Shown in pieces: positions 7,122 to 13,955 of a stretch of 16,372 nucleotides of DNA. The stretch comes from Candidatus Peregrinibacteria bacterium (GTDB lineage Bacteria > Patescibacteriota > Gracilibacteria > UBA1369 > UBA12463), in assembly GCA_016215735.1 (NCBI GenBank), contig JACRIA010000031.1, positions 1 through 16,372 on the forward strand, given 5' to 3'. The first letter of the stretch is position 1. Each line of letters opens with the position of its first letter. The notes under the pieces are model-generated. The model did no database searches and was not told the DNA's origin. It was given only the letters and a program-made list of their open reading frames with translations. Position numbers and translations under genes: made by a program.

Positions 7122-8141
7122 CTATTTCTTAAATTTTGTATATACAGCTCCTTTCCCTGTTCCGTTTCTTTTAACCTTTTTTGCTTTTATAAGTCTGTTT
7201 AAATCACTTTTTAAAGTCGGGCGTTTAATTTGGGGAATTTTTTCAATTATTTGACTGATAGAAATCGATTTTTCATCTATGGCATTAATGATTTTCTCTT
7301 CTCTCTCATCTCTATTCATTTTTTTCGGATAATCTTTTAATGCACTTTCTTTCCCTTCCAAAATATCCAACATTATTTTCTGTGTTGATAAAAGCTCTTC
7401 GCATATAAATACAACAAATGGCTGACGATTGTTTTCAGCATCTATTAATTCCAAACTTTCCAGATATTTTCTTCTGTTAATGTTTTTTATTATACATGGC
7501 GGATATCCCGCTCTCATTAATATCAAATTCATAAGCAGTCGCGCCATTCTGCCATTGCCGTCATCAAAAGGGTGGATAGCAGCAAATTTATAATGGAAAA
7601 TACATGCTTTTTCTATGATATTAATGGTTTTTTCTTTATTGAACCATTTTATCAGCTCTTCCATCTCGTCTTTTACGTGGATTGGATCTGTATATTTATG
7701 AATTTTACCTGAAATTGTAAGCACGTGATTTGGTAAAACTTTATATTTACCTGCATTTAATGGCTTTTTGATCAACTGTCCATTGCCTCCTTTCGCATAC
7801 GTAAAATGAATATCTTTTAATAATAAAGCGTGAAGTTCTTTTATAAAACTTTCCGTGATTTCTCTGTCTCCTTTGATAACATCCAATAGGTAATCTATTG
7901 CTTCAGCATGATTTTTTGCTTCCAGATAATCTTTTAAAGGTTTTCCTTCGGATGTTAGCCCTTCTCTTAAGAAAAAAGCGGTTTCACCATAAGTGAGAGT
8001 ATTCCCTTCTATCGCATTTGAGTTATATGTCCAATCAATGCGCAACTTCTCCTGCCAAAGCTTAAGAATTTCTTTTGAAAAAGGTTTGCGTGAATTAATT
8101 TTTATTTGCAGCTCCTCTATTTTTTTAATGATTTTGTTCAT
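7122..8141 (-). CDS. Fic family protein (AMPylase-type) with C-terminal winged helix
   Basis: 339 residues from ATG 8141. The catalytic loop IHPFDDGNGRMARLL (189-203) is the complete Fic motif HPFxxGNGR, so transfer of AMP or a related moiety onto a target hydroxyl is expected. SNAIEGN (41-47) matches the S/T-x-x-x-E-G/N inhibitory helix motif, placed N-terminally as in class II Fic proteins, so the enzyme should be auto-inhibited without needing a separate antitoxin. Residues from about 278 (EEKIINAIDEKSISISQIIE onward) form a helix-turn-helix/winged-helix tail. A TTG start at 8168 is possible but lies within the promoter spacer; the -10 TATAAT ends 6 nt before ATG 8141, giving a leaderless message. 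Three direct repeats cover this promoter, suggesting autoregulation by the winged helix. Target protein unknown. Confidence 0.88.
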   Translation of the reverse strand: MNKIIKKIEELQIKINSRKPFSKEILKLWQEKLRIDWTYNSNAIEGNTLTYGETAFFLREGLTSEGKPLKDYLEAKNHAEAIDYLLDVIKGDREITESFIKELHALLLKDIHFTYAKGGNGQLIKKPLNAGKYKVLPNHVLTISGKIHKYTDPIHVKDEMEELIKWFNKEKTINIIEKACIFHYKFAAIHPFDDGNGRMARLLMNLILMRAGYPPCIIKNINRRKYLESLELIDAENNRQPFVVFICEELLSTQKIMLDILEGKESALKDYPKKMNRDEREEKIINAIDEKSISISQIIEKIPQIKRPTLKSDLNRLIKAKKVKRNGTGKGAVYTKFKK

Positions 8142-8176
8142 ATCCAAATTATATCCAAAAATATCCAAAAAAGCAA
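8140..8176 (-). promoter_or_regulatory. Fic promoter with three TTGGATAT direct repeats
   Basis: Minus-strand TTGCTT (8171-8176), 17-bp spacer, TATAAT (8148-8153). Three copies of TGGATAT (GGATAT at 8161-8166, 8151-8156 and 8140-8145) are spaced 10 and 11 bp apart, one helical turn. They lie in the spacer, over the -10 and over the start codon respectively. Phased repeats on a promoter look like an operator. Confidence 0.6.
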
Positions 8177-8348
8177 TAGAATCTACGGATTTTTGTTAAT
8201 ATCCCGTTAATTTGTGTTGTTTTTATGGATAATTCACGGGTACGATAGGTTTGATTCCGGTATATCGTACCTTGTACTTTTGGCGGGTGGAAAGACAAAG
8301 GAATTCACGGGTTGGGTTGGATAAGTCGATATTTATTATATCCAACCC
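8177..8348. repeat. Gene-free region with two direct-repeat/inverted-repeat modules
   Basis: No gene seen. AATTCACGGGT occurs at 8231-8241 and 8302-8312, and each copy is immediately followed by or overlaps a dyad: GGTACGATA (8239-8247) / TATCGTACC (8263-8271), and GGGTTGGATA (8314-8323) / TATCCAACCC (8339-8348). The paired arrangement suggests tandem structured units or protein-binding sites; function unknown. Confidence 0.55.
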
Positions 8349-8410
8349 ATGGAACTGCTTCGCAGTGTTTTGTTTATATTTGCGCGGGCAGACGAGAGGA
8401 TCCGCGCGTG
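8349..8410. repeat. TTTATTTATAT-type palindromic element, copy 3
   Basis: ATGGA, hairpin ACTGC-ttc-GCAGT (8353-8365), GTTTTGTTTATATTT, then GCGCGGGCAGACGAGAGG and ATCCGCGCGTG, whose CGCGC/GCGCG ends pair. It abuts the encoded CCA end of tRNA-Gly(TCC) with no gap. Its left half equals copy 1 and its right half equals copy 2, so it is a mosaic of the two. Confidence 0.8.
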
Positions 8411-8485
8411 TGGAGCGGGTAGCGGGAATCGAACCCGCGTCTACTCCTTGGAAGAGAGTCATAATAGCCATTATACTATACCCGC
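8411..8485 (-). tRNA. tRNA-Gly(TCC)
   Basis: Minus strand: acceptor GCGGGTA / TACCCGC (7 pairs), anticodon stem ACTCT / GGAGT with loop CTTCCAA (anticodon TCC), T-arm GCGGG-TTCGATT-CCCGC, discriminator T and encoded CCA. A minus-strand TATAAT (8494-8499) lies 8 nt upstream. It is the second glycine tRNA in the window; T-arm and 3' flank are shared with the CCC isoacceptor. Confidence 0.95.
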
Positions 8486-8603
8486 GCTCAACTATTATAA
8501 CTCAAAACTCAAAAGTCAAAAGTCAAAACTACAGCTAAAAACTCAAAACTGTTTTAACTTTTGAGTTGTAGCTTTGAGTTTTGCGTTTTGAGTTTTGACT
8601 TTA
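8486..8603. repeat. AAAACTC/AAAGTC tract and imperfect inverted repeat
   Basis: CAAAACT, CAAAAGT and related heptamers repeat on the left (about 8500-8550), and their complements (TTTTGAG, TTTTGAC) on the right (about 8558-8601), including an ACAGCT / GTAGCT pair. This forms a long imperfect A/T-rich stem with a small loop around 8550. It lies 3' of the nuclease gene and 5' of tRNA-Gly, so it could terminate the nuclease message. Confidence 0.6.
8494..8499 (-). promoter_or_regulatory. -10 box of tRNA-Gly(TCC)
   Basis: Minus-strand TATAAT 8 nt before the mature tRNA. The -35 region falls in a TTTTGAC/TTTTGAG repeat tract, so several TTGACT-like boxes exist but none at ideal spacing (14 and 21 bp seen). 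Confidence 0.45.
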
Positions 8604-9995
8604 TCATTCTATTTCGACTTCCTCTGCGAACTTTGGAATGTGTGTTTCGTAGCCTTTTTCTTTCAGGGCTTGCGCGAATGCTTCTGACTGCTTTTCTTCG
8701 CCGTGGACAATGAAGATTTTTTTGAGGCCGCGGATATGCATAACAAAATCCATTAATTCGTTTTTGTCAGCGTGGCCGGAAAATGCGTCGATTTTATGAA
8801 TTTCGGCATTGACTTTGTAGTCTTCGCCAAAAATGGTTGCGATTTTCGCGCCATCAACAAGTTTGCGGCCTAACGTATGATCTGCCTGAAATCCAACAAA
8901 TAAAACTGTCGTCTTTGGGTCTTCAATATTATTTTTAAGATGATGGAGAATACGGCCGTGTTCAGCCATTCCTGAAGCCGCGATAATTATGCAGGGCCCG
9001 TGATATTCGTTGAGTTTTTTTGAATCTTCAACATCAGAAATATATTTCAATTCGCCAAAACCAAATGGATTTTCTTTGTTTTTAATAAGTTCTGCTGTTT
9101 CTTTATCAAAACATTCAGGATGCGCTTTGAAAACATCTGTAACGCGGATTGAAAGCGGACTATCAACAAAAATCGGAATATTTGGAATTTCGTGCGATCT
9201 GCTAAGCAAATTAAAGTGATAAATCAATTCCTGCGTACGCTCGAGCGCAAAAGACGGAATCAGAATTTTGCCGCCGCGCTCTGCTGTTTTATTAACAATG
9301 TCAGCAAGTTCTTTTTGAATATTTGCGACATCATCGTGCGTGCGATCGCCGTAAGTGCTTTCTATAATAAGATAATCAGTGGGTGGAAAATATTGCGGAT
9401 CTTTGAGAATTGGAAGGCCTTTTCTGCCAAGATCGCCGCTGTATGCGAGCGTGCATCTTTTGTCAGCTGTTTTATCATAAAGAATAAAATGCGAAATCGC
9501 GGAACCAAGTATGTGGCCTGCTTCATAAAAACATCCGGCAACTCCATCCGTAATTGCAAAAGCGCGTTCATATCCAACACTCACAAATTGATTAAGAGAT
9601 TTTTTAACATCTTTCTCGTCGTAGAGCGGTTCAATCGGAGATTTATGCGTTTTTTCGTGTTTTTTCAAATATTCAGCGTCGCGTTCTTGTATCATCGCCG
9701 AATCCATCAGCATATAACTGCATAAATCGCGCGTGGCGGAAGTGGCGTAAATACTGCCTTCAAAGCCTTTTTTCACGAGGCCCGGAATATTTCCGCAATG
9801 ATCAATGTGGCTGTGCGAAAGAACCAGCGCATCTACAGAACTTGGCTTGAAAGGAAACGCATTGTTTTTGGCATAAGCTTCACGTCTATAGCCTTGATAA
9901 AGCCCGCAGTCCAATAAAACGCGTTTATCATTTACTATAATTAAGTGCTTCGAACCTGTAACTTCGCGGGTTGCTCCGCAAAAACGGATTTTCAT
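8604..9995 (-). CDS. Beta-CASP metallo-beta-lactamase ribonuclease (YsbC/TTHA0252-type)
   Basis: 463 residues, the normal length for single-protein beta-CASP nucleases. N-terminal MBL motifs: MKIRFCGATREVTGSKH (the G-A-x-x-E-V-T-G-S start typical of this group), SHSHIDHCG (zinc HxHxDH at 61-66), EAGHILGSA (motif 3 His) and YSGDLGRKG (motif 4 Asp). The beta-CASP domain follows (IPSFALERTQELIY, FVDSPLS), then AASGMAEHGRI (motif B His) and SGHADKNEL with VHGEE (motif C and final His). All metal ligands are present, so endo- or 5'-exonuclease activity on RNA is expected in the cytoplasm, probably in mRNA decay or maturation. It is transcribed from a strong promoter at 10124-10152 with a roughly 120-nt leader that contains palindromic element 4, whose first hairpin stops only 5 nt before the start codon. 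No Shine-Dalgarno. Confidence 0.92.
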   Translation of the reverse strand: MKIRFCGATREVTGSKHLIIVNDKRVLLDCGLYQGYRREAYAKNNAFPFKPSSVDALVLSHSHIDHCGNIPGLVKKGFEGSIYATSATRDLCSYMLMDSAMIQERDAEYLKKHEKTHKSPIEPLYDEKDVKKSLNQFVSVGYERAFAITDGVAGCFYEAGHILGSAISHFILYDKTADKRCTLAYSGDLGRKGLPILKDPQYFPPTDYLIIESTYGDRTHDDVANIQKELADIVNKTAERGGKILIPSFALERTQELIYHFNLLSRSHEIPNIPIFVDSPLSIRVTDVFKAHPECFDKETAELIKNKENPFGFGELKYISDVEDSKKLNEYHGPCIIIAASGMAEHGRILHHLKNNIEDPKTTVLFVGFQADHTLGRKLVDGAKIATIFGEDYKVNAEIHKIDAFSGHADKNELMDFVMHIRGLKKIFIVHGEEKQSEAFAQALKEKGYETHIPKFAEEVEIE

Positions 9996-10110
9996 ATGGT
10001 GTCGCTTCGCGACTTTTATTTATATGGGCCTGTGCGCCTGCGGCGCGGCCTGTTATAGCGCCTGTGTCCGCCTGAGGCGGACGGCGCGTGCGGCGAACGG
10101 TCTGGCGCCT
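9996..10110. repeat. TTTATTTATAT-type palindromic element, copy 4 (in nuclease leader)
   Basis: ATGGT, hairpin GTCGC-ttc-GCGAC (10001-10013), TTTTATTTATAT, GGGCC, hairpin GCGCC-tgc-GGCGC (10034-10046), then a second unit with GCGCC...GGCGC enclosing GTCCGCC-tga-GGCGGAC (10066-10082). The last unit nearly repeats copy 1. It occupies most of the 5' leader of the beta-CASP nuclease gene. Confidence 0.8.
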
Positions 10111-10123
10111 GCTCTATTTGATT

Positions 10124-10152
10124 ATTATATCATAAAATGGAGTTATTGGCAA
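10124..10152 (-). promoter_or_regulatory. Promoter of the beta-CASP nuclease
   Basis: Minus-strand TTGCCA (10147-10152), 17-bp spacer, TATAAT (10124-10129), a near-consensus sigma70 site. Predicted start near 10117. Confidence 0.72.
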
Positions 10153-10163
10153 AATGCGTTAGA

Positions 10164-10192
10164 TTGACCGAAAGGCGAAAAAGGCGTAAAAT
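10164..10192 (+). promoter_or_regulatory. Promoter of the membrane-protein gene at 10285
   Basis: TTGACC (10164-10169), 17-bp spacer, TAAAAT (10187-10192). Predicted start near 10199, so palindromic element 5 lies in the 5' leader. Its -35 is 11 bp from the -35 of the divergent nuclease promoter. Confidence 0.68.
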
Positions 10193-10195
10193 ATA

Positions 10196-10262
10196 AATGG
10201 AGTCGCTTCGCGACAGTCTATTTATATAACGCCTGTGTTCGCCTGAGGCGAACGGCGTGGTT
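10196..10262. repeat. TTTATTTATAT-type palindromic element, copy 5 (in leader)
   Basis: ATGGA, hairpin GTCGC-ttc-GCGAC (10202-10214), AGTCTATTTATAT, CGCCTGT, hairpin GTTCGCC-tga-GGCGAAC (10237-10253), GGCGTGG. The second hairpin has TTCGCC where copies 1 and 4 have TCCGCC; the paired arm changes with it, so base pairing is preserved by compensatory change. Confidence 0.8.
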
Positions 10263-10284
10263 GAAATTCATTTAACAAAAAAAT

Positions 10285-11178
10285 ATGTTTTTCCGCTCAA
10301 ACAAGCCTAATATAGGCTATATAATCAAAACTGCTGCCTGTATCGCTGTCTTCTTTGCTTCCATGGCTTTCTTTTCATTGATGTGCAAGGCTTTGGTGGA
10401 TAATTACATTTTCTTGATTGCGCCGACAATGAAAATTACGGTTCCATGGCTGATTAAACTCGGCATTTCTGTTTTATTGATTTTGATAACGCTTGGAATA
10501 GTTGCTGTTTTGGTACGGCCTGTTTGGCTCGCGATTGCAACCCTTGCGGCAGGTTCGATTTTATATCCTTTGATTGCTGGAGGCGGTTATATAACATGGA
10601 TTCTTGCGGCTGTTTCCTGCGCTTCGTTGTCTGGCGGCTATTTATACTTCGTGGTCAAGCAGATGCGAAATCAGGTTAATTTTTCAACTCATCCGCTCGG
10701 TGAGAAAAAATTACTGGTTTGTTCTTTGCTCGCTTTGCTTATTGCCGTGTCTCTTGGACTTGGATATGCTGAGGATTCAGCGCGGAGGAATTATATTATT
10801 GTGCCGGAAATTAAAACACTGGCCCAAGATTATGTGGTTTATCAAGCAATACAAATTGCTGTAAAACAATATCCCAAAATTACTGCAAAACAGAAAGAAG
10901 CGGCGGCTGAAAGTGTTAAAAAGAACATGAAAAAAACATTTGATGATGTAGAAAAAAACATGGAGAAATATAAAAGTACACTTCCTGTAATTTTCGGCGC
11001 GATAGCGTTCATGATATTTCAAATGGTTCTTATTTTTATTGCGATGATTGCGTCGATTTTTTCAACGTTTATATTTTCGCTGCTGCGGATTACTCATTTC
11101 ACGCGCATCACGACTGAAACGTGCGAGGTGAAACATTTGACTCTCAAAACAGTTCCAATTGAACGCAAAGGAAAATAA
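10285..11178 (+). CDS. Multi-pass membrane protein of unknown function
   Basis: 297 residues that I do not recognise. It has about seven hydrophobic segments: roughly 13-35, 48-66, 68-84, 92-117, 143-160 and a strong pair near 234-268. An extended soluble stretch at about 170-232 is rich in Lys and Glu (KQKEAAAESVKKNMKKTF, then DDVEKNMEKYK) and is probably a helix or short coiled coil outside or inside the membrane. The C-terminus is basic. It precedes a bactofilin-like membrane protein on the same strand, but a terminator-like hairpin and a separate promoter lie between them, so they are not clearly one operon. ATG 10285 has no Shine-Dalgarno; the leader carries a palindromic repeat. Confidence 0.75.
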   Translation: MFFRSNKPNIGYIIKTAACIAVFFASMAFFSLMCKALVDNYIFLIAPTMKITVPWLIKLGISVLLILITLGIVAVLVRPVWLAIATLAAGSILYPLIAGGGYITWILAAVSCASLSGGYLYFVVKQMRNQVNFSTHPLGEKKLLVCSLLALLIAVSLGLGYAEDSARRNYIIVPEIKTLAQDYVVYQAIQIAVKQYPKITAKQKEAAAESVKKNMKKTFDDVEKNMEKYKSTLPVIFGAIAFMIFQMVLIFIAMIASIFSTFIFSLLRITHFTRITTETCEVKHLTLKTVPIERKGK

Positions 11179-11210
11179 AAAAACCATGGACTTACGCCCG
11201 CGGTTTTTTT
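11177..11210 (+). terminator. Intrinsic terminator after the membrane-protein gene
   Basis: An A-tract, CCATGG...CTTACGCCCGCGG and seven Ts form an imperfect hairpin: outer A/T pairs extend CC/GG, and the inner loop TTAC is closed by C-G. The T-tract follows the stem and the gene stop codon overlaps its left arm, as for a rho-independent terminator. Confidence 0.6.
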
Positions 11211-11241
11211 ACTGCGCAAATAATGCCGGGAAAGTCGCGCA

Positions 11242-11271
11242 TTGGCAATTTTTCGGCCATTGATTTATAAT
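11242..11271 (+). promoter_or_regulatory. Promoter of the bactofilin-like gene, near-leaderless
   Basis: TTGGCA (11242-11247), 18-bp spacer, TATAAT (11266-11271). The -10 ends 9 nt before ATG 11281, so the message would be leaderless or start 1-3 nt upstream of that ATG. Confidence 0.68.
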
Positions 11272-11280
11272 TTTTGAGAA

Positions 11281-12438
11281 ATGTTAACCCCCTTTTCTAT
11301 GAAAAAAATAATGCTTTTGACTGTGTTCATGGCGTTCTTTCTGCCGACAAGCGCTTTTGCTGCATCTGTTGTGAGCGCTGAAAATATTTACGTGAAAAAT
11401 CCGACTACTGAAAATCTTTATTTGTCTGGCCGCGATATAAGTGTTGATGCGAATATTATTGGTGATTTTGTCGCGCTCGGCATGAACATTGTTATTGACA
11501 ATGATATTCAGGGAGATGTGCTCGCTGCTGGTACTGCGATTAACATTTCTTCGAATATTAAAGGAAGCAGCCGAATGGCAGGTGCAAAAATTTCAATTAA
11601 TGGAAATGTGGACAACGATGTTTTTGTGATTGGCGGGAATGTTGATATCGCGAAAAATTCTGTGATTGGCGGCGATTTGATTGTTTATGCAGGCAATGTT
11701 TCAATGGATGGAATTGTGCACGGAAATTTGCGCGGTGATGTAAATATGATAAAAATCACGGGTTCTGTTGGAAAAAATGTAATTTTGGAGATAGAAGATT
11801 ATGTAAGGATTGCGCAGGACAGCCGAATAAACGGCGACTTGATTTATACTTCCTCAACGATTGTTTATGTGCCGGATGGGGTTGTCGGCGGCGCTATAAA
11901 AAGAAACGCGTTTGCTGAAACATGGCTCCAAAAAGGGTTTTTAGGGATCACGCTCGGTAATGTATTGGCCAAATTTATTGGATTCCTGACTTTCGCGATT
12001 ATTGGCTTATTGATCGCGTTTTTAGTGCCAATCGAATTTCCAAAAGTTTCTGAATTGATGAAAAAATCTTTCTTGAAATATCTTGGAATTGGGTTTTTGA
12101 TTTTGATTGCCGCGCCAATCGGCTGTGTGATTTTGCTCTTTACAGTTATCGGGGTGCCGATTTCACTGATTATTGCTGCTGTTGCTTTGATTATGGGATA
12201 TGTGTCAAAAATTTTCGCGGGATTTTTTATCGGAGATTTGATTTTGCGGCATGAAACAACGAATAAATGGAAATTGTGGGGAAGGATTTTGCTTGGCCTC
12301 GCGATAATTTCTGTTGTAGGTTTTGTGCCGTTTGCAGGGCCGCTCGCTGTTTTTGTTTTGTGGATTGCGGCATTCGGCGCATTTGTAACGCGGAGATATC
12401 ACATGCTGAAATTTCTGAAAGAGAAAAAATTCTGGTAG
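11281..12438 (+). CDS. Bactofilin-like beta-helix protein with signal peptide and C-terminal membrane segments
   Basis: 385 residues. The N-terminus is a signal peptide (hydrophobic core LLTVFMAFFLPTS, cleavage probably after AFA). Residues of about 30-215 are short repeats with regularly spaced Gly-Asp/Asn-Val (IIGDFVALG, IQGDVLAAG, GNVDNDVFVIGGNVD, GGDLIVYAGNV), the pattern of a right-handed beta-helix such as in polymer-forming bactofilins. Four hydrophobic segments follow (about 225-255, 265-295, 290-318 and 335-370). A secreted beta-helix attached to a membrane domain suggests a cell-envelope or surface scaffold rather than a cytoplasmic cytoskeletal filament. Start: ATG 11281 fits the -10 box for a leaderless message; ATG 11299 (MKKIMLL) gives an equally good signal peptide but lacks a ribosome binding site. 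Confidence 0.78.
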   Translation: MLTPFSMKKIMLLTVFMAFFLPTSAFAASVVSAENIYVKNPTTENLYLSGRDISVDANIIGDFVALGMNIVIDNDIQGDVLAAGTAINISSNIKGSSRMAGAKISINGNVDNDVFVIGGNVDIAKNSVIGGDLIVYAGNVSMDGIVHGNLRGDVNMIKITGSVGKNVILEIEDYVRIAQDSRINGDLIYTSSTIVYVPDGVVGGAIKRNAFAETWLQKGFLGITLGNVLAKFIGFLTFAIIGLLIAFLVPIEFPKVSELMKKSFLKYLGIGFLILIAAPIGCVILLFTVIGVPISLIIAAVALIMGYVSKIFAGFFIGDLILRHETTNKWKLWGRILLGLAIISVVGFVPFAGPLAVFVLWIAAFGAFVTRRYHMLKFLKEKKFW

Positions 12439-12474
12439 CGGCGGAGCGAGCGCGCGACTGCGGCAGACTGATCC

Positions 12475-13779
12475 CTATTTGAACTGCTTCAACCATTGAA
12501 GTGTCTGTTTTCTGGTTTTAATTTTGTGAGCAAGCTGTTGTTCTAATAATTGCGCGAGAATTTCACCAATGCGTCTGCCGGGCTTGAGATTCAGCGCTTT
12601 CATTATTTCTGCGCCTGTTAAAAGCGGTTTTGGTTTTTCCGGAACGCGCGATAAATCATGGCGGTAAAGTTCCATTACCTGATTATATAAACTCAAATCC
12701 TGCGGCTCTGCTCCCATTGCATCAGCGCGAAAAACTTCCATCAAATCGAGAAAATTTTCCTGCAAAAACCAGTGACGGCGGCGGCCCACGGACATTTCTA
12801 CAAGCGGAATGAACATCATGTGGTGTTTTATAAGCCATGTAATTCGGTCAATATCTTTTTTTGGAAAACGGAGGCGCGACAGAATTTTTTGCGAGATTTC
12901 CGCTGAAACTTCGCAGTGGCCGTCAAAGCGAATTCGTTCACGCACCTTGAAAGTCTGCGGTTTGCCAATATCGTGAAACAAAACAGCGATGCGCGTATCA
13001 ATCGAAGCAGTCGGCGGTAGCGCATTGAGCGCGCGCATTGTATGTTCCCAAACATCGCCTTCTTGATGATATTGAATCGGCTGGCTAACGCCGCGCAATT
13101 TTTCTAATTCCGGAATAATCTGGCTGAGCAAGCCGGTTTCGCTTAAATCCTCAAAAGCCTGCCTAAGATTTTTGCTGTACATTATTTTGATAAATTCGTC
13201 GCGGATTCGTTCGCAAGAGATTTTTGAAATAAGATTCGCGTGTTTTTTAACAGCAGCGTAAGTATCAGGATGATATTGAAAACCGAGAGTGTTTTTGAAA
13301 CGGACAGCGCGCAAAATTCTTAAGTGATCTTCCAAAATCCGTTTGTGCGGATCGCCGATAAATCTGATTATTTTTTCCTGAATATCTTTTTGACCATCAA
13401 CATAATCAATTATTTTATCTTTGATCGGATCGTAAAAAAGCGCGTTAATCGTGAAGTCGCGGCGGATAGCATCTTCTTTCGCGTTCGTGAAAATAACCGC
13501 GTCAGGACGGCGTCCGTCAGAATAGCCAGAGTCAGATCTGAATGTCGCAATTTCAAAATGATGCTCATTGACAATCGCCAAAATCACGCCGAATTTTTTG
13601 CCAATTTCAAGAGTGCGCGGAAGAAGTTTTTGGAGCTGGTCTGGCGTGGCGCTCGTGGCTATATCAAAATCTTTTGGATGAATTCCGAGCAGCATATCGC
13701 GAACACAGCCGCCTGCCCAATAAGCTTCGTATCCGTGATCGCGCAGAAGTTGGACTAATTTTTGAGCGGTTGGACGCAT
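12475..13779 (-). CDS. CCA-adding enzyme / poly(A) polymerase family nucleotidyltransferase with HD domain
   Basis: 434 residues. Class II nucleotidyltransferase head: AYWAGGCVRDMLLG (19-32), then KDFDIAT with the DxD metal pair at 37 and 39; RRDFTINAL (106-114) and the ERIRDEF region (190-196) match the nucleotide-selecting motifs. HD phosphohydrolase domain: WEHT (244-247), FHDIGKP (268-274) and the downstream KHHM. It would build or repair tRNA 3' CCA ends, with phosphodiesterase/phosphatase activity from the HD domain. Both tRNAs in this window already encode CCA, so repair is the likelier role locally, and a poly(A) polymerase function cannot be excluded. A TAAAAT -10 (13803-13808) precedes ATG 13779; its -35 is poor. 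The gene starts 65 bp downstream of the DGR template, on the same strand, so the template transcript could read into it. Confidence 0.9.
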   Translation of the reverse strand: MRPTAQKLVQLLRDHGYEAYWAGGCVRDMLLGIHPKDFDIATSATPDQLQKLLPRTLEIGKKFGVILAIVNEHHFEIATFRSDSGYSDGRRPDAVIFTNAKEDAIRRDFTINALFYDPIKDKIIDYVDGQKDIQEKIIRFIGDPHKRILEDHLRILRAVRFKNTLGFQYHPDTYAAVKKHANLISKISCERIRDEFIKIMYSKNLRQAFEDLSETGLLSQIIPELEKLRGVSQPIQYHQEGDVWEHTMRALNALPPTASIDTRIAVLFHDIGKPQTFKVRERIRFDGHCEVSAEISQKILSRLRFPKKDIDRITWLIKHHMMFIPLVEMSVGRRRHWFLQENFLDLMEVFRADAMGAEPQDLSLYNQVMELYRHDLSRVPEKPKPLLTGAEIMKALNLKPGRRIGEILAQLLEQQLAHKIKTRKQTLQWLKQFK

Positions 13780-13829
13780 GGGGACGGGGGTTGACTGTTT
13801 CTATTTTAGCATGAATGGGGGACGAGGGT

Positions 13830-13850
13830 GCACAGCAAATAAGCCTGTGC
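13830..13850 (-). promoter_or_regulatory. Stem-loop at the 3' edge of the DGR template repeat
   Basis: On the minus strand GCACAG-n9-CTGTGC (6 bp) begins in the template's terminal GC-rich segment. It could cap or shape the template RNA; the variable-repeat copy lacks it. Confidence 0.5.
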
Positions 13851-13955
13851 CGAGGCGCGGCCGCGAGCATAATCGTTCTCATCCTCAGGATCATTCGCGT
13901 TGAAGTTCACCTGACGATTGTTTGAATTGAAATTCGCGTAGGCCACAAGTTTTTT
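13844..13955 (-). repeat. DGR template repeat (TR)
   Basis: Aligned without gaps to the 3' end of the gene at 14276-15274. In the 81-nt core (13869-13949) there are 15 mismatches with the variable repeat, every one an A in this copy (8 A-to-G, 5 A-to-T, 2 A-to-C). All 56 non-A positions are identical, and 10 of 25 A positions are unchanged. A run of six A (13950-13955) upstream continues the trend. The A residues cluster in eight AAY codons, the usual TR design that cannot mutate to stop. Downstream of GATTAT the copies also differ at G and C positions, as expected for the unmutated initiation segment (IMH versus IMH*). It lies on the same strand as the target, 3' of it, outside any gene with a start codon. 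Confidence 0.93.

Noticed and set aside
8142..8168. TTG start for the Fic protein
   Set aside because: The TTG lies within the promoter spacer, upstream of the -10 box, so it would not be on the transcript.
8486..8603. CRISPR array
   Set aside because: Repeats are 7-10 nt with no spacers of constant length and they form an inverted rather than direct arrangement; no cas genes are nearby.
13844..13955. Template copy as a decayed second variable gene
   Set aside because: A decayed paralogue would differ in both directions and at all bases. All 15 core differences are A in this copy only, so it is the template side.
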